Assembly (NCBI RefSeq): GCF_014252955.1
Contig: NZ_JACMIA010000001.1
Coordinates: 1,910,258 to 1,974,257, forward strand
DNA: 64,000 nt
Direction: 5' to 3'
Origin: Stappia sp. 28M-7
GTDB lineage: Bacteria; Pseudomonadota; Alphaproteobacteria; Rhizobiales; Stappiaceae
Shown: positions 19,221-28,279 of the stretch, in pieces
Position numbering within the stretch: position 1 is the stretch's first letter
Layout: each line of letters starts with the position of its first letter
Translations under genes and position numbers: made by a program
The notes under the pieces: generated by a model
Databases searched by the model: none
Seen by the model: the letters and a program-made list of their open reading frames with translations, nothing else
What the model was told of the DNA's origin: nothing

Positions 19221-21218
19221 ATGACCTTGAACTATCTCGATCTGGACGTGGCACGCCTTCCCATCGCATCAGCGCGCGGCGAGGCGGGCCGTGCGGTTGC
19301 CGCCGGCAAGGATCTGGACGACATCCTGCGCCGGCTCGCGCCCTTCGACGTGATCTCCTTCGATATTTTCGAGACCCTGCTGCGGCGCGAGGGCGTGTTC
19401 CGCCCCATCGACCTGTTCCTGACCATCGGCGAGAAGGCCGGCCCGCTGCTCGGGCTGTCGCCGGGGGAGTTCGCGCGTCTGCGCATGCGCGGCGAGCGCG
19501 ATGCCCGCTGCGCGCTGGAGGCGCGGCGCGGCCACGAGGTGACGCTGGCCGAAATGTATGGCCGGATGAACGCGCTGCTGCCGACGCAGGGGCGTCCCAG
19601 CGTGACGCAGGCCGCGCTCGTCGAGGCGCAGCGGATCGAGCAGGAAATAGAACTGGAGCACTTGCGCCCGGTTCCGAGCGTCGAGCCGATCTATCACTGG
19701 GCGGTGCGTGCCGGAAAGCGTGTCGTCCTGGTCTCGGATTTCTACTCTTCTGCCGCGTTCATCAACGAGGCGCTGTCACGCAACGGCTACACCGACCACG
19801 AGCGGTTGTTCGTCTCCTGCGACGTCGACCACACCAAGCATCACGGCGACCTCTATGCCCATGTCTGCGAGGAGATGGGCGTGGCACCCCGGCAGATCGC
19901 CCATATCGGCGACAATCCGTGGTCGGACGGCTCGCGTGCGCTGCAAGCCGGCATCACGCATCTGCGCGTCGCCAATCCGGCGGGGCGGCTGATCGGCCGC
20001 TGGCGCATCGACTGGCGCAATCCGAGCCCGCAGCCCTCGAGCGCGGTGTTCGCCAGCGTTGCGGATGAGCTCTTCGGCTCCGGTATCGCCTTGCGCGAGC
20101 CGGAGGACATGCCGGTGCTGGAGAGGGTCGGCCGCGAATGCCTCGGGCCGCTGCTGTTCGGCATGGCCGGCTGGCTGCACGAGGCGGCGCAGGCGAACAA
20201 GACGCCGGTGCTGCATTTCTGCTCGCGCGACGGCCTGATCATGAAGCGAGCCTTCGATCTGTTCCGCAGGCGTTTCGGCACGAAGACGGACAGCCGCTAC
20301 CTGATGGTCTCGCGCCAGGCGATCTACCGCGCCCGCGCGGTGAGCGAGCCGGAGGCGGCGGCCGCGCTCTTCGCCCAGAACTGGGCCCGCCTGACGCCGG
20401 CAGATGCGCTGGCGCGCTGGGGGCTGGACCCGCAGGAGTTTGCGGCTCAGATCCTCAGTGCGGGCTTTTCATCACCGCAGGATGTCGTGGCCATCGGCGA
20501 CAGGGCCGGGGCAGGGCGCTTTGCCAAGCTCTTCGAGGCATGCCGGACGGCGCTGCAGGCCGCCAACCAGGCGCATGCGGACCTTTTTGCCGACTATCTG
20601 GCGCAGGAAGGGGTGATCGGCGCGGATGCGGTCACGCTGGTCGATATCGGCTGGCACGGCTCGCTGCAGAAGGGCCTCAGTGAGGTGCTGCGCGCGCGCG
20701 GCTGGCGCGGTCGGCTGGCAGGCCGCTACCTCGGACTTTTCCTCGACAGGGCGGCGCTGAGCGGCTTCGACGCGGCAGGCTACCTCTTTTCGCTCGACGG
20801 CACGCCGCGGGCGCAGGCGCTGCGCAGGAGCCCGAGCCTTGTCGAGCTGCTGCACACCGCCGGCCACGGGTCGACGGCGGGCTATCGCCGTGATGGAGAC
20901 GGGATCGTTGCCGTGTGCGAGGAGCGCCCCGACGAGGAGCGCCAGCACGCCGAGGCCATCGGGCCGATCCAGGAGGCCGCGCTTGCCTTCGTCGAGGAGA
21001 TGCTCGCCAATCCCCGCCTTGGGCCCGGCGCGCTCGACCCGGCCGACGCCTTCCGCGGGCTGGATCGCCTGCTCGGCCGGCCGTCCGCGGACGAGGTGGA
21101 GATCATCGGCCAGCTGCGGATCGCGGCGAACTACGGCGCCACCGCGACCAGCACTGCCTTGACGGACCGGTCTCCCGAAGGCTACCGATTGTGGAATGTG
21201 GTTGATATCTACGACTGA
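19221..21218 (+). CDS. HAD-superfamily protein (COG5610-like) of polysaccharide clusters
   Basis: The 665-residue protein has a HAD hydrolase-like domain at about residues 40-260. Motif I is SFDIFETLL, motif II VVLVSDFY, and the motif III/IV region HIGDNPWSDG. The usual second aspartate of DxDxT is Phe here, so it is unlikely to be a classical phosphatase. The C-terminal 400 residues (HFCSRDGLIMKRAFDLF, TLVDIGWHGSLQKGL) are shared by proteins of this kind encoded beside glycosyltransferases; their activity is not established. It follows the giant glycosyltransferase by 25 bp. Its 3' end overlaps the convergent gene by 10 bp. Confidence 0.75.
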   Translation: MTLNYLDLDVARLPIASARGEAGRAVAAGKDLDDILRRLAPFDVISFDIFETLLRREGVFRPIDLFLTIGEKAGPLLGLSPGEFARLRMRGERDARCALEARRGHEVTLAEMYGRMNALLPTQGRPSVTQAALVEAQRIEQEIELEHLRPVPSVEPIYHWAVRAGKRVVLVSDFYSSAAFINEALSRNGYTDHERLFVSCDVDHTKHHGDLYAHVCEEMGVAPRQIAHIGDNPWSDGSRALQAGITHLRVANPAGRLIGRWRIDWRNPSPQPSSAVFASVADELFGSGIALREPEDMPVLERVGRECLGPLLFGMAGWLHEAAQANKTPVLHFCSRDGLIMKRAFDLFRRRFGTKTDSRYLMVSRQAIYRARAVSEPEAAAALFAQNWARLTPADALARWGLDPQEFAAQILSAGFSSPQDVVAIGDRAGAGRFAKLFEACRTALQAANQAHADLFADYLAQEGVIGADAVTLVDIGWHGSLQKGLSEVLRARGWRGRLAGRYLGLFLDRAALSGFDAAGYLFSLDGTPRAQALRRSPSLVELLHTAGHGSTAGYRRDGDGIVAVCEERPDEERQHAEAIGPIQEAALAFVEEMLANPRLGPGALDPADAFRGLDRLLGRPSADEVEIIGQLRIAANYGATATSTALTDRSPEGYRLWNVVDIYD

Positions 21219-22681
21219 TACTTGTTTCTCAGGAATTCTTTCTCTTCACTGGAGAGAATTCCTTTCATTTGAACAGCATCAATCATCTTACTCATGTTTT
21301 CACGGTCGATTTTGATGGAGTTTTTGAACTCCTGATAAACCTCTCCGGAAATCTCCGTACGCACGCGCTCCTTCTCGATGCTCAGGGAGCTGATGCCAAG
21401 AAACTCCGAGATAATAGAGCCTTTGAGCTCATCACTCAGCTCGGCCCTGAGGAGAAGCGCGCGGCCTTTCCCGAGCGAGAGATTCTGGTATCCGCTTTCG
21501 ATGAGATCAATCCGGTTGAAGTCCACGCCAAGTGCCTTGGTGAGCTGTGTGCTTATCCACCAGTTGCAGGACTCGAAAGGATACTTCTCCAAGAATATCC
21601 GCGCCAGCGATTCCGCATTATTCTGATCTTCTTTGGAAGCATAGAGGTCGAGGTTTTCGAAGAAGTCCGAGATATTGCGTTCTACAGGATTCCTGAACGG
21701 AATGATGAAGTCCGCAGAGTATGAATCGGTCTCGTACCGGTTGATGACTTCCAGACTCAAGTCAAGATGAGTGGGAGGCGTCACGCCGGACTTCTCATAG
21801 GTGGCCTTACTGCGTTCGACCTGCGACCGATCCAGAATATGGAAGGAGTAAATTCTCCGGCCGGCGACCTCGTAGGATTTTCCAAGCGCCTTTGTAATGG
21901 CAGTGTTTGCGACTTTGCCCATATTGAACACGCAAATATCGCGAGCAATAATCTGTGTAAGTCCAAAATTTTGAGGTGCAACCTTTCGCAGGGCTACATC
22001 ATGGTAACCTTCAGGATGCATGCCGATATAACGCATCTCGAGCCCATAATGGATTATTGCCTCGCAAGCTGCTTTGTAAATGCCGTACCTAACCTGCTCT
22101 AACGGGGACCAGATGGTAAAGTCATTGAGGATAATGTACCCGCCGAATTTTAGTTTCCTGTAGGCGGTGTCGATGTCGCGGGCGACTTGTGCGTAGTAAT
22201 GACCGGCGTCAATGTAGATTACATCGAAGTGGCCATCCGGAAAGGAGTCGAGGATGTTCCAGGAATACCCTTCACGCTTTTCCACTTGGCCGGACTGAAT
22301 TTCTTTCTCGACGAAGCTATCGTTAAAGAGCGCATAGCTGATGTCAGCAAGGTAGAGTTTTTCCGGCGAAAGATGATCGATCAGTGTTCTCGCAAACTTG
22401 CCAGTTTGCGTGCCGACCTCAATGACGGTGCCCCCTTTGGGAAGCCGCTTTAAAATCTCAGTTCTGCTCGAGACCACCTGGCAGGTCTGTAGAAGATGGT
22501 CGGGAATGGTCGGGGCCTGTCCATCTATAACAAAATGCGGGGCGGACTGGTATTTCCTGTGGTAATTTTGGATCGAAGCTTCGGCTTCTTTGTTTTTCTT
22601 TCTGATATCGTCAGCAGCGAAAATTCTATGGATGCCATCCGAGTCCATAAACGGATACTTGAATTTTGTCTCATTCGTCAT
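21209..22681 (-). CDS. Fusion of SAM methyltransferase and sulfotransferase-like capsular polysaccharide synthesis domain
   Basis: The 490-residue protein has two halves. Residues 1-240 form a class I methyltransferase: TVIEVGTQTGKFARTLID as motif I, LYLADIS, FDVIYIDAGHYY and YIILNDFT. Residues 245-490 resemble the putative capsular polysaccharide synthesis family (NKWYS-type), which has a sulfotransferase-like fold: VFNMGKVANTAITKAL fits the phosphosulfate-binding loop, followed by FIIPFRNPVERNISDFFEN and CNWWISTQLTKALGVDF. The DNA is visibly richer in A/T than its neighbours, a sign of transfer. It is transcribed against the cluster. With cysD-cysNC nearby, a PAPS-dependent role is plausible but unproven. 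Confidence 0.72.
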   Translation of the reverse strand: MTNETKFKYPFMDSDGIHRIFAADDIRKKNKEAEASIQNYHRKYQSAPHFVIDGQAPTIPDHLLQTCQVVSSRTEILKRLPKGGTVIEVGTQTGKFARTLIDHLSPEKLYLADISYALFNDSFVEKEIQSGQVEKREGYSWNILDSFPDGHFDVIYIDAGHYYAQVARDIDTAYRKLKFGGYIILNDFTIWSPLEQVRYGIYKAACEAIIHYGLEMRYIGMHPEGYHDVALRKVAPQNFGLTQIIARDICVFNMGKVANTAITKALGKSYEVAGRRIYSFHILDRSQVERSKATYEKSGVTPPTHLDLSLEVINRYETDSYSADFIIPFRNPVERNISDFFENLDLYASKEDQNNAESLARIFLEKYPFESCNWWISTQLTKALGVDFNRIDLIESGYQNLSLGKGRALLLRAELSDELKGSIISEFLGISSLSIEKERVRTEISGEVYQEFKNSIKIDRENMSKMIDAVQMKGILSSEEKEFLRNKYQS

Positions 22682-22719
22682 GATTAGCTATTCCGTTTAT
22701 TGCGTGTTACGCGCTGCTT

Positions 22720-22759
22720 CCGACTTTTGTCGCGCTGAAGACTTCTAGTCGAAAGTCGG
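22720..22759. repeat. Inverted repeat in the divergent region upstream of the methyltransferase-sulfotransferase gene
   Basis: The arms CCGACTTT (22720-22727) and AAAGTCGG (22752-22759) are separated by 24 bases. They lie between the divergent starts at 22681 and 22924. The role is unknown; an operator is possible. Confidence 0.3.
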
Positions 22760-22923
22760 TCTCATTTCAATGGACGACTACCCTGACCAATGAGAGATCC
22801 CGTTTGATCGAAAGCTCCGCCGTTGCATCGAAGGTTGCACTGCTAGCATCCTCGGGATGCATGAAGTTATCCGCGGCGACAATCCGGGCGTGATTATGGC
22901 TTCTCCAATCGGAGGAGCGGATC

Positions 22924-24012
22924 ATGAGCCACTTTACCCAGAAACTCGGACTTCCGGTGATGGGCGCGTCGCAGGCCCAGAAGCACGTCACGCACAATGA
23001 AGCCCTGACCATTCTCGACAGTCTTGTTCAATTGGCGCTGGTGTCGCGTTCGCTCGAGGCGCCGCCGATCGATCCGCAAGACGGGGGGTGTTATCTTGTG
23101 GCCGGTGAGGGGGCTGGGGCGTGGGAGGGGCGAGGTTCGACCATCGCGCACTGGCAGTCTTCGGTGTGGACGTATTTTCAACCTCGGGCCGGCTGGATCT
23201 CGTGGATCGTCGACGAGGAGCTTTTGCTGGTTTTCGACGGTGACGCGTGGCGCGCTTTTCCTGGGAACTTCGGCTCCCTTGGCATCAACGCTGCTGCTGA
23301 CGAGATGAATCGGCTGGCGGTGGGAGGTCCGGCAAGCCTGTTTGATGGGAGGGAGGGCGGTCATTCTCTCAAGGTGAACAAGGCGATCTCGGGAGCTTCG
23401 GCAAATTTGGTATGGCAAACCGGCTATTCGGGGCGTGCTGAACTTGGACTCCTGGGATCGGACGATCTGCAATTGAAGGTATCAGCAGACGGAAATATCT
23501 GGGAGCATGCGATTACCGTAGATCGGACCAATGGAAATGTTGGTCTTGGAAAGACGCCTGGCGCGGCGCGGTTGGAAATTTCGGGCGGCATCAGAAATAC
23601 CTCGTCGTTTTCACCATACCTGCAGCTGGCAAACACCGGCCCGAGCGGCGCGCAAGCCTGGATCGGCATCCCCGACTGGAACCGCTCGGCTTTCTATATC
23701 TACGGGAGCGTTACCGACATCATGACGATGTATGACACGCCCACGCGGTCGCATCGATTGTATGGCGGCGGCAGCGAGCGGATCCGGATCGCCAGCGGCG
23801 GCGACGTCGGCGTTGGAACCGTGACACCGACGGCACGGCTGCACGTGGCGGGGCCGGTGCGGACAGGGAGCTATCTCAAGGCCGCGTTGCCGTCGGCAGC
23901 AACCGTCGGGGCCGGCACGCTCGCCTATGTCCAGGATGCGGCCGGCGGCGCCCAGTTCGCCTATTCCGACGGGACCCAGTGGCTGAAGATGCGCGACGGG
24001 GCTCCTGTCTGA
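22924..24012 (+). CDS. DUF2793 domain-containing protein with tail-fibre-like C-terminus
   Basis: The 362-residue protein starts MSHFTQKLGLPVMGASQAQKHVTHNEAL, the signature opening of DUF2793, with the domain covering about residues 1-115 (GCYLVAGEGAGAWEG, SWIVDEELLLVFDG). The rest reads like phage tail-fibre or structural repeats: NGNVGLGKTPGAARLEISGG, LYGGGSERIRIASGGDVGVGTVTPTARLHVAGPV, and a final TVGAGTLAYVQDAAGGAQFAYSDGTQWLKM. DUF2793 proteins are usually found near phage or gene-transfer-agent genes, yet no other phage gene is present. GGAGGAG precedes the start. The function here is unknown. Confidence 0.75.
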   Translation: MSHFTQKLGLPVMGASQAQKHVTHNEALTILDSLVQLALVSRSLEAPPIDPQDGGCYLVAGEGAGAWEGRGSTIAHWQSSVWTYFQPRAGWISWIVDEELLLVFDGDAWRAFPGNFGSLGINAAADEMNRLAVGGPASLFDGREGGHSLKVNKAISGASANLVWQTGYSGRAELGLLGSDDLQLKVSADGNIWEHAITVDRTNGNVGLGKTPGAARLEISGGIRNTSSFSPYLQLANTGPSGAQAWIGIPDWNRSAFYIYGSVTDIMTMYDTPTRSHRLYGGGSERIRIASGGDVGVGTVTPTARLHVAGPVRTGSYLKAALPSAATVGAGTLAYVQDAAGGAQFAYSDGTQWLKMRDGAPV

Positions 24013-24106
24013 GGTGTGGAAACCCTCTGCAGCGCGCTCTGGAACTGGTAGTTGACTGCCCGCTGGTCTAGGTATGGTTGCCGACAACCTGACGAGCAGG
24101 AACTTC

Positions 24107-25297
24107 ATGATGACCATGCAGGGTCAGCTGCCGGACCTCAGCGCGCTCGCGGACAAATACGGTTCGGACAAGGGCTATCGCAATCGCGATGCCCACGGCT
24201 ACACCGCCGTATATGACCTGCTCCTTGCCCATCGCAGGGCAGAGCCGCTCAATTTTCTGGAGATCGGGCTGCTGGTCGGCGGGCCGGAAGCGGCAGGCGG
24301 CAGCGCTCGCCGCGAGACCGTCGATGCCCCATCGATTAGGATGTGGCGGGACTATCTGCCGAACGCCCGGATCTTCGGCTTCGACATATCCGATTTCTCG
24401 GCCGTTTCCCTTGACCGTTTCACGTTCGTGCAGGGCGATATGGGGGAGCCTGCGGACCTTGCCCGACTGCGAGAGACGTGTCCGGACGGCTTCGATGTCG
24501 TGGTGGATGATGGATCGCACGCCTCGTGGCATCAGCAGACGGCGTTCATCGAGCTCTTTCCGGCGCTGGTGCCGGGTGGGACCTACATCATCGAGGACCT
24601 GCACTGGCAGCCGGCGCAGATCGAAGAGCTGAAGAGCGTGCCGAAAACGGCCGAGCTGTTCTCGCGGTTTCTGCTGGAGGGCCGGTTCGCGGAAACCGGA
24701 GATATCCCCGAAGAGCGCTATCTGGAGGCCGCCTCGCAGATTGCCGGCGTGACGTTCGTCAATGAAGCGGGCCTGCCCACCGGCCCCGCCAAGATGGTGA
24801 TCATCCGCAAGAAGGCGGGAGAGGATCTGCAGCCCTCGCGCAGCTATCATCGCTCAAGAGTTTTCCAGCGTCTTGGCAAGGCGGAAGAGGCCGCGGAATG
24901 GGCGCGCAAGGCCGAGACGGAAGATCCGTCGCATTTCGATGCGGCGCATGAACATGCAAGGCTCACGTTTTCGCTGGAAGGACCAAGCTCCGCGGCCGTG
25001 GATCTGGCCCGCGGGCTCGTTGAGCGCTTTCCCGACAACGACCGCGGGCTGGCGCTCGGCGCCTGGGTTCTCTCGCGCCTTCCCGAGCACCTTGCGGAAG
25101 GCGTCGGCCTTCAGCGAAGGGCGGTGGAGCGGGCCCCCGGTGTTGCGGGTTACCGGGTGACGCTGGCCCATCTGCTGCGTCGCTCCGGCGAACACGATCT
25201 TGCCCGCTCGGTCCTGGAAGAAACCCTGGAGCTTTTCCCGGACAACGAGCTTGCCCGTCAGCGACTGGCGGAGCTCACGACGAAGGACGGAACGTGA
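24107..25297 (+). CDS. SAM-dependent methyltransferase (MycE-like) with C-terminal TPR-like region
   Basis: The protein is 396 residues from ATG 24107. ATG 24074 would add 11 residues but has a poorer ribosome-binding site. It carries LADKYGSDKG and FLEIGLLVGG, then IRMWRDYLPNARIFGFDISDFS, DVVVDDGSHASWHQQ and GGTYIIEDLHW, the order typical of MycE-like sugar O-methyltransferases. The last 150 residues are helical with TPR-like spacing (SYHRSRVFQRLGKAEEAAEWARKAETEDPSHFDAAHEHARL). It ends with GTGA, overlapping the next gene, so both are co-translated. Confidence 0.78.
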   Translation: MMTMQGQLPDLSALADKYGSDKGYRNRDAHGYTAVYDLLLAHRRAEPLNFLEIGLLVGGPEAAGGSARRETVDAPSIRMWRDYLPNARIFGFDISDFSAVSLDRFTFVQGDMGEPADLARLRETCPDGFDVVVDDGSHASWHQQTAFIELFPALVPGGTYIIEDLHWQPAQIEELKSVPKTAELFSRFLLEGRFAETGDIPEERYLEAASQIAGVTFVNEAGLPTGPAKMVIIRKKAGEDLQPSRSYHRSRVFQRLGKAEEAAEWARKAETEDPSHFDAAHEHARLTFSLEGPSSAAVDLARGLVERFPDNDRGLALGAWVLSRLPEHLAEGVGLQRRAVERAPGVAGYRVTLAHLLRRSGEHDLARSVLEETLELFPDNELARQRLAELTTKDGT

Positions 25298-26358
25298 TCC
25301 TGCGTCCCAACCTGTTGCGCAAGGCGGCGCTTGCCACCGCCTTCGATCATTTCACGGGCAGGCCAAAGACGGCCTATCCGACGCGCTATCACTATGTGGA
25401 GATCTGCGGGGCCGAACTGGCGGCGACGGGGCTGCAGCTCGGCCGCATAGGCCAGCACGGATTGACGCTGACCGACGGGCAGGGACGGAGCCTTGCCATC
25501 GTCGTGCGCTATGTGACCGCGCGCGACCTGCGTCTGCTGTCGGCGTTCCGCGCAAGGGGCGGGCGCGTCGCCTATCTTCTCGACGACGATCTGTGGGCGA
25601 TGGCGAGCGATACGCGCCTCGACGCCCGCTACCGAGGGCGGATCGCGCGGTTCCTCTCTGGCCTGTTCCCAAGGCTGCTCGAGCGCGTCGACGTCGCGGT
25701 CGCGCCGAACCGGCGCCTGCTGGAGCGGCTGGCGCCGCTACCCGGCGCGTTTCTGCATCCCGCCGACCTTGCCCCCACCGGCGACCTTGCGCATTTCGAC
25801 CGGGAGGACGGCGAGACGCGGGTGCTGTTCCTGGGAACAGCGACCCATGCGGAGGACTTCGCCGCCGTCGCCCCCGGCCTTGCCGAGGCGCTCGCCGCCG
25901 AGCCGGGTCTGCGTGTCGAAACGTTCCTGGGGACAAAGGGCGAGGCCCTGCTGCCCGCCTCGCGGCAGGTGGCGCACATGATGCCGCTGGTGCTGGAGGA
26001 CTTCCAGCGCTGGCTCAACAGGGCGCGCCACCACATCGCGCTGGCGCCCTATGCGGTCAATCCGGTCAATGACGGCCGCTCGATCATCAAGCTGCACCAG
26101 CATGCGGTGGCGGGCGCCGCCGGCATCTACACGCCGACGGCGGTGTTCGCGCCGGTGATCGAGGATGGCCGCAACGGTCTCTTCGCCGCGCATGATCCCG
26201 CAGCGTTCCGAGATGCGGTGCTGAGGCTTGCCCGCGACCGGGCGAAGGCGAAGGAAATCGCGCAAGGAGGAATTGCGCGCAGCCGCCGGCTCGGCGACCG
26301 GACTGCAGTCGCCGGTTTCTGGGCGGGCCTTGTCGTGGGAGAGGACGGCGGCGCTTGA
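25294..26358 (+). CDS. GT-B fold glycosyltransferase (GT4-like)
   Basis: The 354-residue protein begins at GTG 25294, overlapping the previous stop by four bases. It lacks a strong N-terminal signature but has VAYLLDDDLWAM in the N-terminal half. The C-terminal Rossmann part has TRVLFLGTATHAEDFAAV, HIALAPYAVNPVNDGRSIIKLHQHAVAGAAGIYT and VIEDGRNGLFAAHDPAAFRDAVLRL, as in the nucleotide-sugar-binding domain of GT4 enzymes. The acceptor and donor are unknown. It is the last polysaccharide gene before the nor block and converges with norD, 3 bp apart. Confidence 0.75.
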   Translation: MILRPNLLRKAALATAFDHFTGRPKTAYPTRYHYVEICGAELAATGLQLGRIGQHGLTLTDGQGRSLAIVVRYVTARDLRLLSAFRARGGRVAYLLDDDLWAMASDTRLDARYRGRIARFLSGLFPRLLERVDVAVAPNRRLLERLAPLPGAFLHPADLAPTGDLAHFDREDGETRVLFLGTATHAEDFAAVAPGLAEALAAEPGLRVETFLGTKGEALLPASRQVAHMMPLVLEDFQRWLNRARHHIALAPYAVNPVNDGRSIIKLHQHAVAGAAGIYTPTAVFAPVIEDGRNGLFAAHDPAAFRDAVLRLARDRAKAKEIAQGGIARSRRLGDRTAVAGFWAGLVVGEDGGA

Positions 26359-26361
26359 TCC

Positions 26362-28275
26362 TTACGAGACGAGGCGTCGGTAGATCGCCGGCAGGGCGCC
26401 GGGCAGCCGCTCCGGATCGGCGATGATCGCGTAGGAGCCCTTGCCGAACAGGTAGGGGAAATAGTCGCGCGCCGCCTCGTCGACGGTAACGCCGAAGACG
26501 GTCAGCCCCTCCCGCCTGGCCTCGCGGATCGCCTCGCGCGTGTCCTCGATCCCGTAGCGCCCTTCGTAATAGTCGATGTCGTTCGGCTTGCCGTCGGTGA
26601 GCAGCAGCAGAAGCCGGTGGCGCTGCGGCCTTGCGGACAGCTGCCTGGCGATATGGCGGATGGCGGTGCCCATGCGTGTGTACTGGCCGGGAGTGAGCGC
26701 CGCGATTCGGCGTTCGACGGCGGGGCCGAGCGGCTCGCCGAAGTCCTTCACCGTGTCGACGCGTACGCTTTGCCGCCGGCGCGAGGTGAAGGTGTGGATC
26801 GCGTGTTCGTCGCCGCAGGCGGTCAGGCCGTGGGTGAGGGCGAGCAGCGCCGCCTTTTCGACGTCGAGCACCCGGTGATTGCCGATCCAGGCGTCGGTCG
26901 ACAGCGAGACATCCATCAGCACGGCGACGGACAGGTCCCGCTCGACGGCGCGGCCGCAGGTGAACAGGTTCTCGGTGCCGGCGCTGCCGGCACGCCGGTC
27001 GGCCTCGGCACGCACGAGAGCGGACAGATCGAGATCGTCGCCGTCGGGTTGTCCGTGCAGGACGATGCGCCTGGGGCGCAGGGCCTCGAACTGGCGGCGA
27101 ACGGCGCGGATGCGCCGCTGCATCGCCTCGTCCGGCTGCCAGAGATCGCCGCTCTGCGGAGCGCGCGCGGCGACGACGCGGCAATGGTCCGGCCGGTGGG
27201 CGCGTCGCTTCCAGTCCCATTCGGGATAGGTCAGCCTGCCGGCAAGGCTTCCCTCCTCGGCCTCGGAAGGGGCAAGGTCGAGATCCATCTTGAGCCGCAC
27301 GCCGGCCTTCTGCCGGTTGCTGCCGATGGTCAGTTCGCTGATGTCGTCGGCCGCCTGCCGGGCGCCGTCCTCGTCGTCGTCATCCACCCGGCGGTTGACA
27401 TTGACCATCTCGGCCAGGGAGAAGATCGTCTCGAACCGGTGGAAGTAGAGCGGATCGCCCCGGTCGCTCATGTCGGTGTCGCGCCGCTCCGCCTGCCGGC
27501 GGCGGCCGTCGACGGCAATGGAGGTTCCGGTCGGATCTTCGGCGTCGTCGGGGCGTGGGGCGCCGGCCTCCTCGCGGATTTCGCCGAACAGCGGGATGGG
27601 CAGATAGGTGCGGTAGCCGCGCGGGGCCTTGACGCCGGCAAGGCGGGCGTCCGGGCTCTCGATCAGGGCGAGAAGACTGTCCGCATCCTCGCCGCGTTGG
27701 CCGCCGAGCAGGGCCTGGATTGCCTGTTCGACGCGCATCTCCACCGCGGGAAGGGAGCGCTGCGGGCGAACGGCAAGGGCTGCCACGCGCAGCCGGTGGA
27801 ACAAGGGGCGCAGGCCCGGCCAGGCGCGCAGCGTCGCACGGGTCGTGGCAACGCTCATGCGCAGCCGCTGAAGGTCGTCGACCAGAGGATCGCCGCTCGG
27901 CGTCACCCCCGCGCCGGCATGGGCGAACCAGGCGACCAGCCACTCGTACAGCGCGATATTGTCGGAACGGTCGGGAAAGCTGTCGAGGACGGCCGGCAGG
28001 CGCAGCGTCGACTTGTCGAGGATGGCGAGGCTCATCTTCTCCGCGCCGAGCCCCATGCGCCGCAGCGGCGACAGGCGGTGCGCGGAAACCGTCGGCGCGC
28101 TTTCGACTAGACGCAGCGCGCCGCTGCCGCCCATCGCCCGGAACAGCACGCCGAGCCGCGTGCGCATGTCGGCGAGCGTCACGGCCGCCTCGGGATGATG
28201 GGGCAGGGTGGTCAGGCTGCCGACCAGCCTGTGCCAGTGGGACCCGACGAACTCTTCCGGCTCGAACAGCGACAT
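26362..28275 (-). CDS. norD: Nitric oxide reductase activation protein NorD
   Basis: The protein has 637 residues from MSLFEPEEFVGSHWHRLVG. The C-terminal von Willebrand A domain has the MIDAS motif DVSLSTD, the motif-bearing LLLLLTDGKPNDIDYYEGRYGIEDT, and FGVTVDEAARDYFPYLFG, all conserved in NorD. NorD works with the MoxR ATPase NorQ to insert the non-haem iron into NorB. It is 4 bp downstream of norQ and last in the norCBQD order. The start at 28275 was chosen over further-upstream in-frame starts because those overlap norQ. Confidence 0.93.
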   Translation of the reverse strand: MSLFEPEEFVGSHWHRLVGSLTTLPHHPEAAVTLADMRTRLGVLFRAMGGSGALRLVESAPTVSAHRLSPLRRMGLGAEKMSLAILDKSTLRLPAVLDSFPDRSDNIALYEWLVAWFAHAGAGVTPSGDPLVDDLQRLRMSVATTRATLRAWPGLRPLFHRLRVAALAVRPQRSLPAVEMRVEQAIQALLGGQRGEDADSLLALIESPDARLAGVKAPRGYRTYLPIPLFGEIREEAGAPRPDDAEDPTGTSIAVDGRRRQAERRDTDMSDRGDPLYFHRFETIFSLAEMVNVNRRVDDDDEDGARQAADDISELTIGSNRQKAGVRLKMDLDLAPSEAEEGSLAGRLTYPEWDWKRRAHRPDHCRVVAARAPQSGDLWQPDEAMQRRIRAVRRQFEALRPRRIVLHGQPDGDDLDLSALVRAEADRRAGSAGTENLFTCGRAVERDLSVAVLMDVSLSTDAWIGNHRVLDVEKAALLALTHGLTACGDEHAIHTFTSRRRQSVRVDTVKDFGEPLGPAVERRIAALTPGQYTRMGTAIRHIARQLSARPQRHRLLLLLTDGKPNDIDYYEGRYGIEDTREAIREARREGLTVFGVTVDEAARDYFPYLFGKGSYAIIADPERLPGALPAIYRRLVS

Positions 28276-28279
28276 GGCA

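Noticed and set aside
14000..19222. A 1740-codon open frame on the minus strand
   Set aside because: It lies fully antisense to the giant glycosyltransferase, has no domain signature and a composition typical of high-GC shadow frames (rich in R, A, H, Q, V).
22924..24012. A prophage
   Set aside because: Only one phage-like protein is present; no integrase, capsid, terminase or attachment sites were seen nearby.
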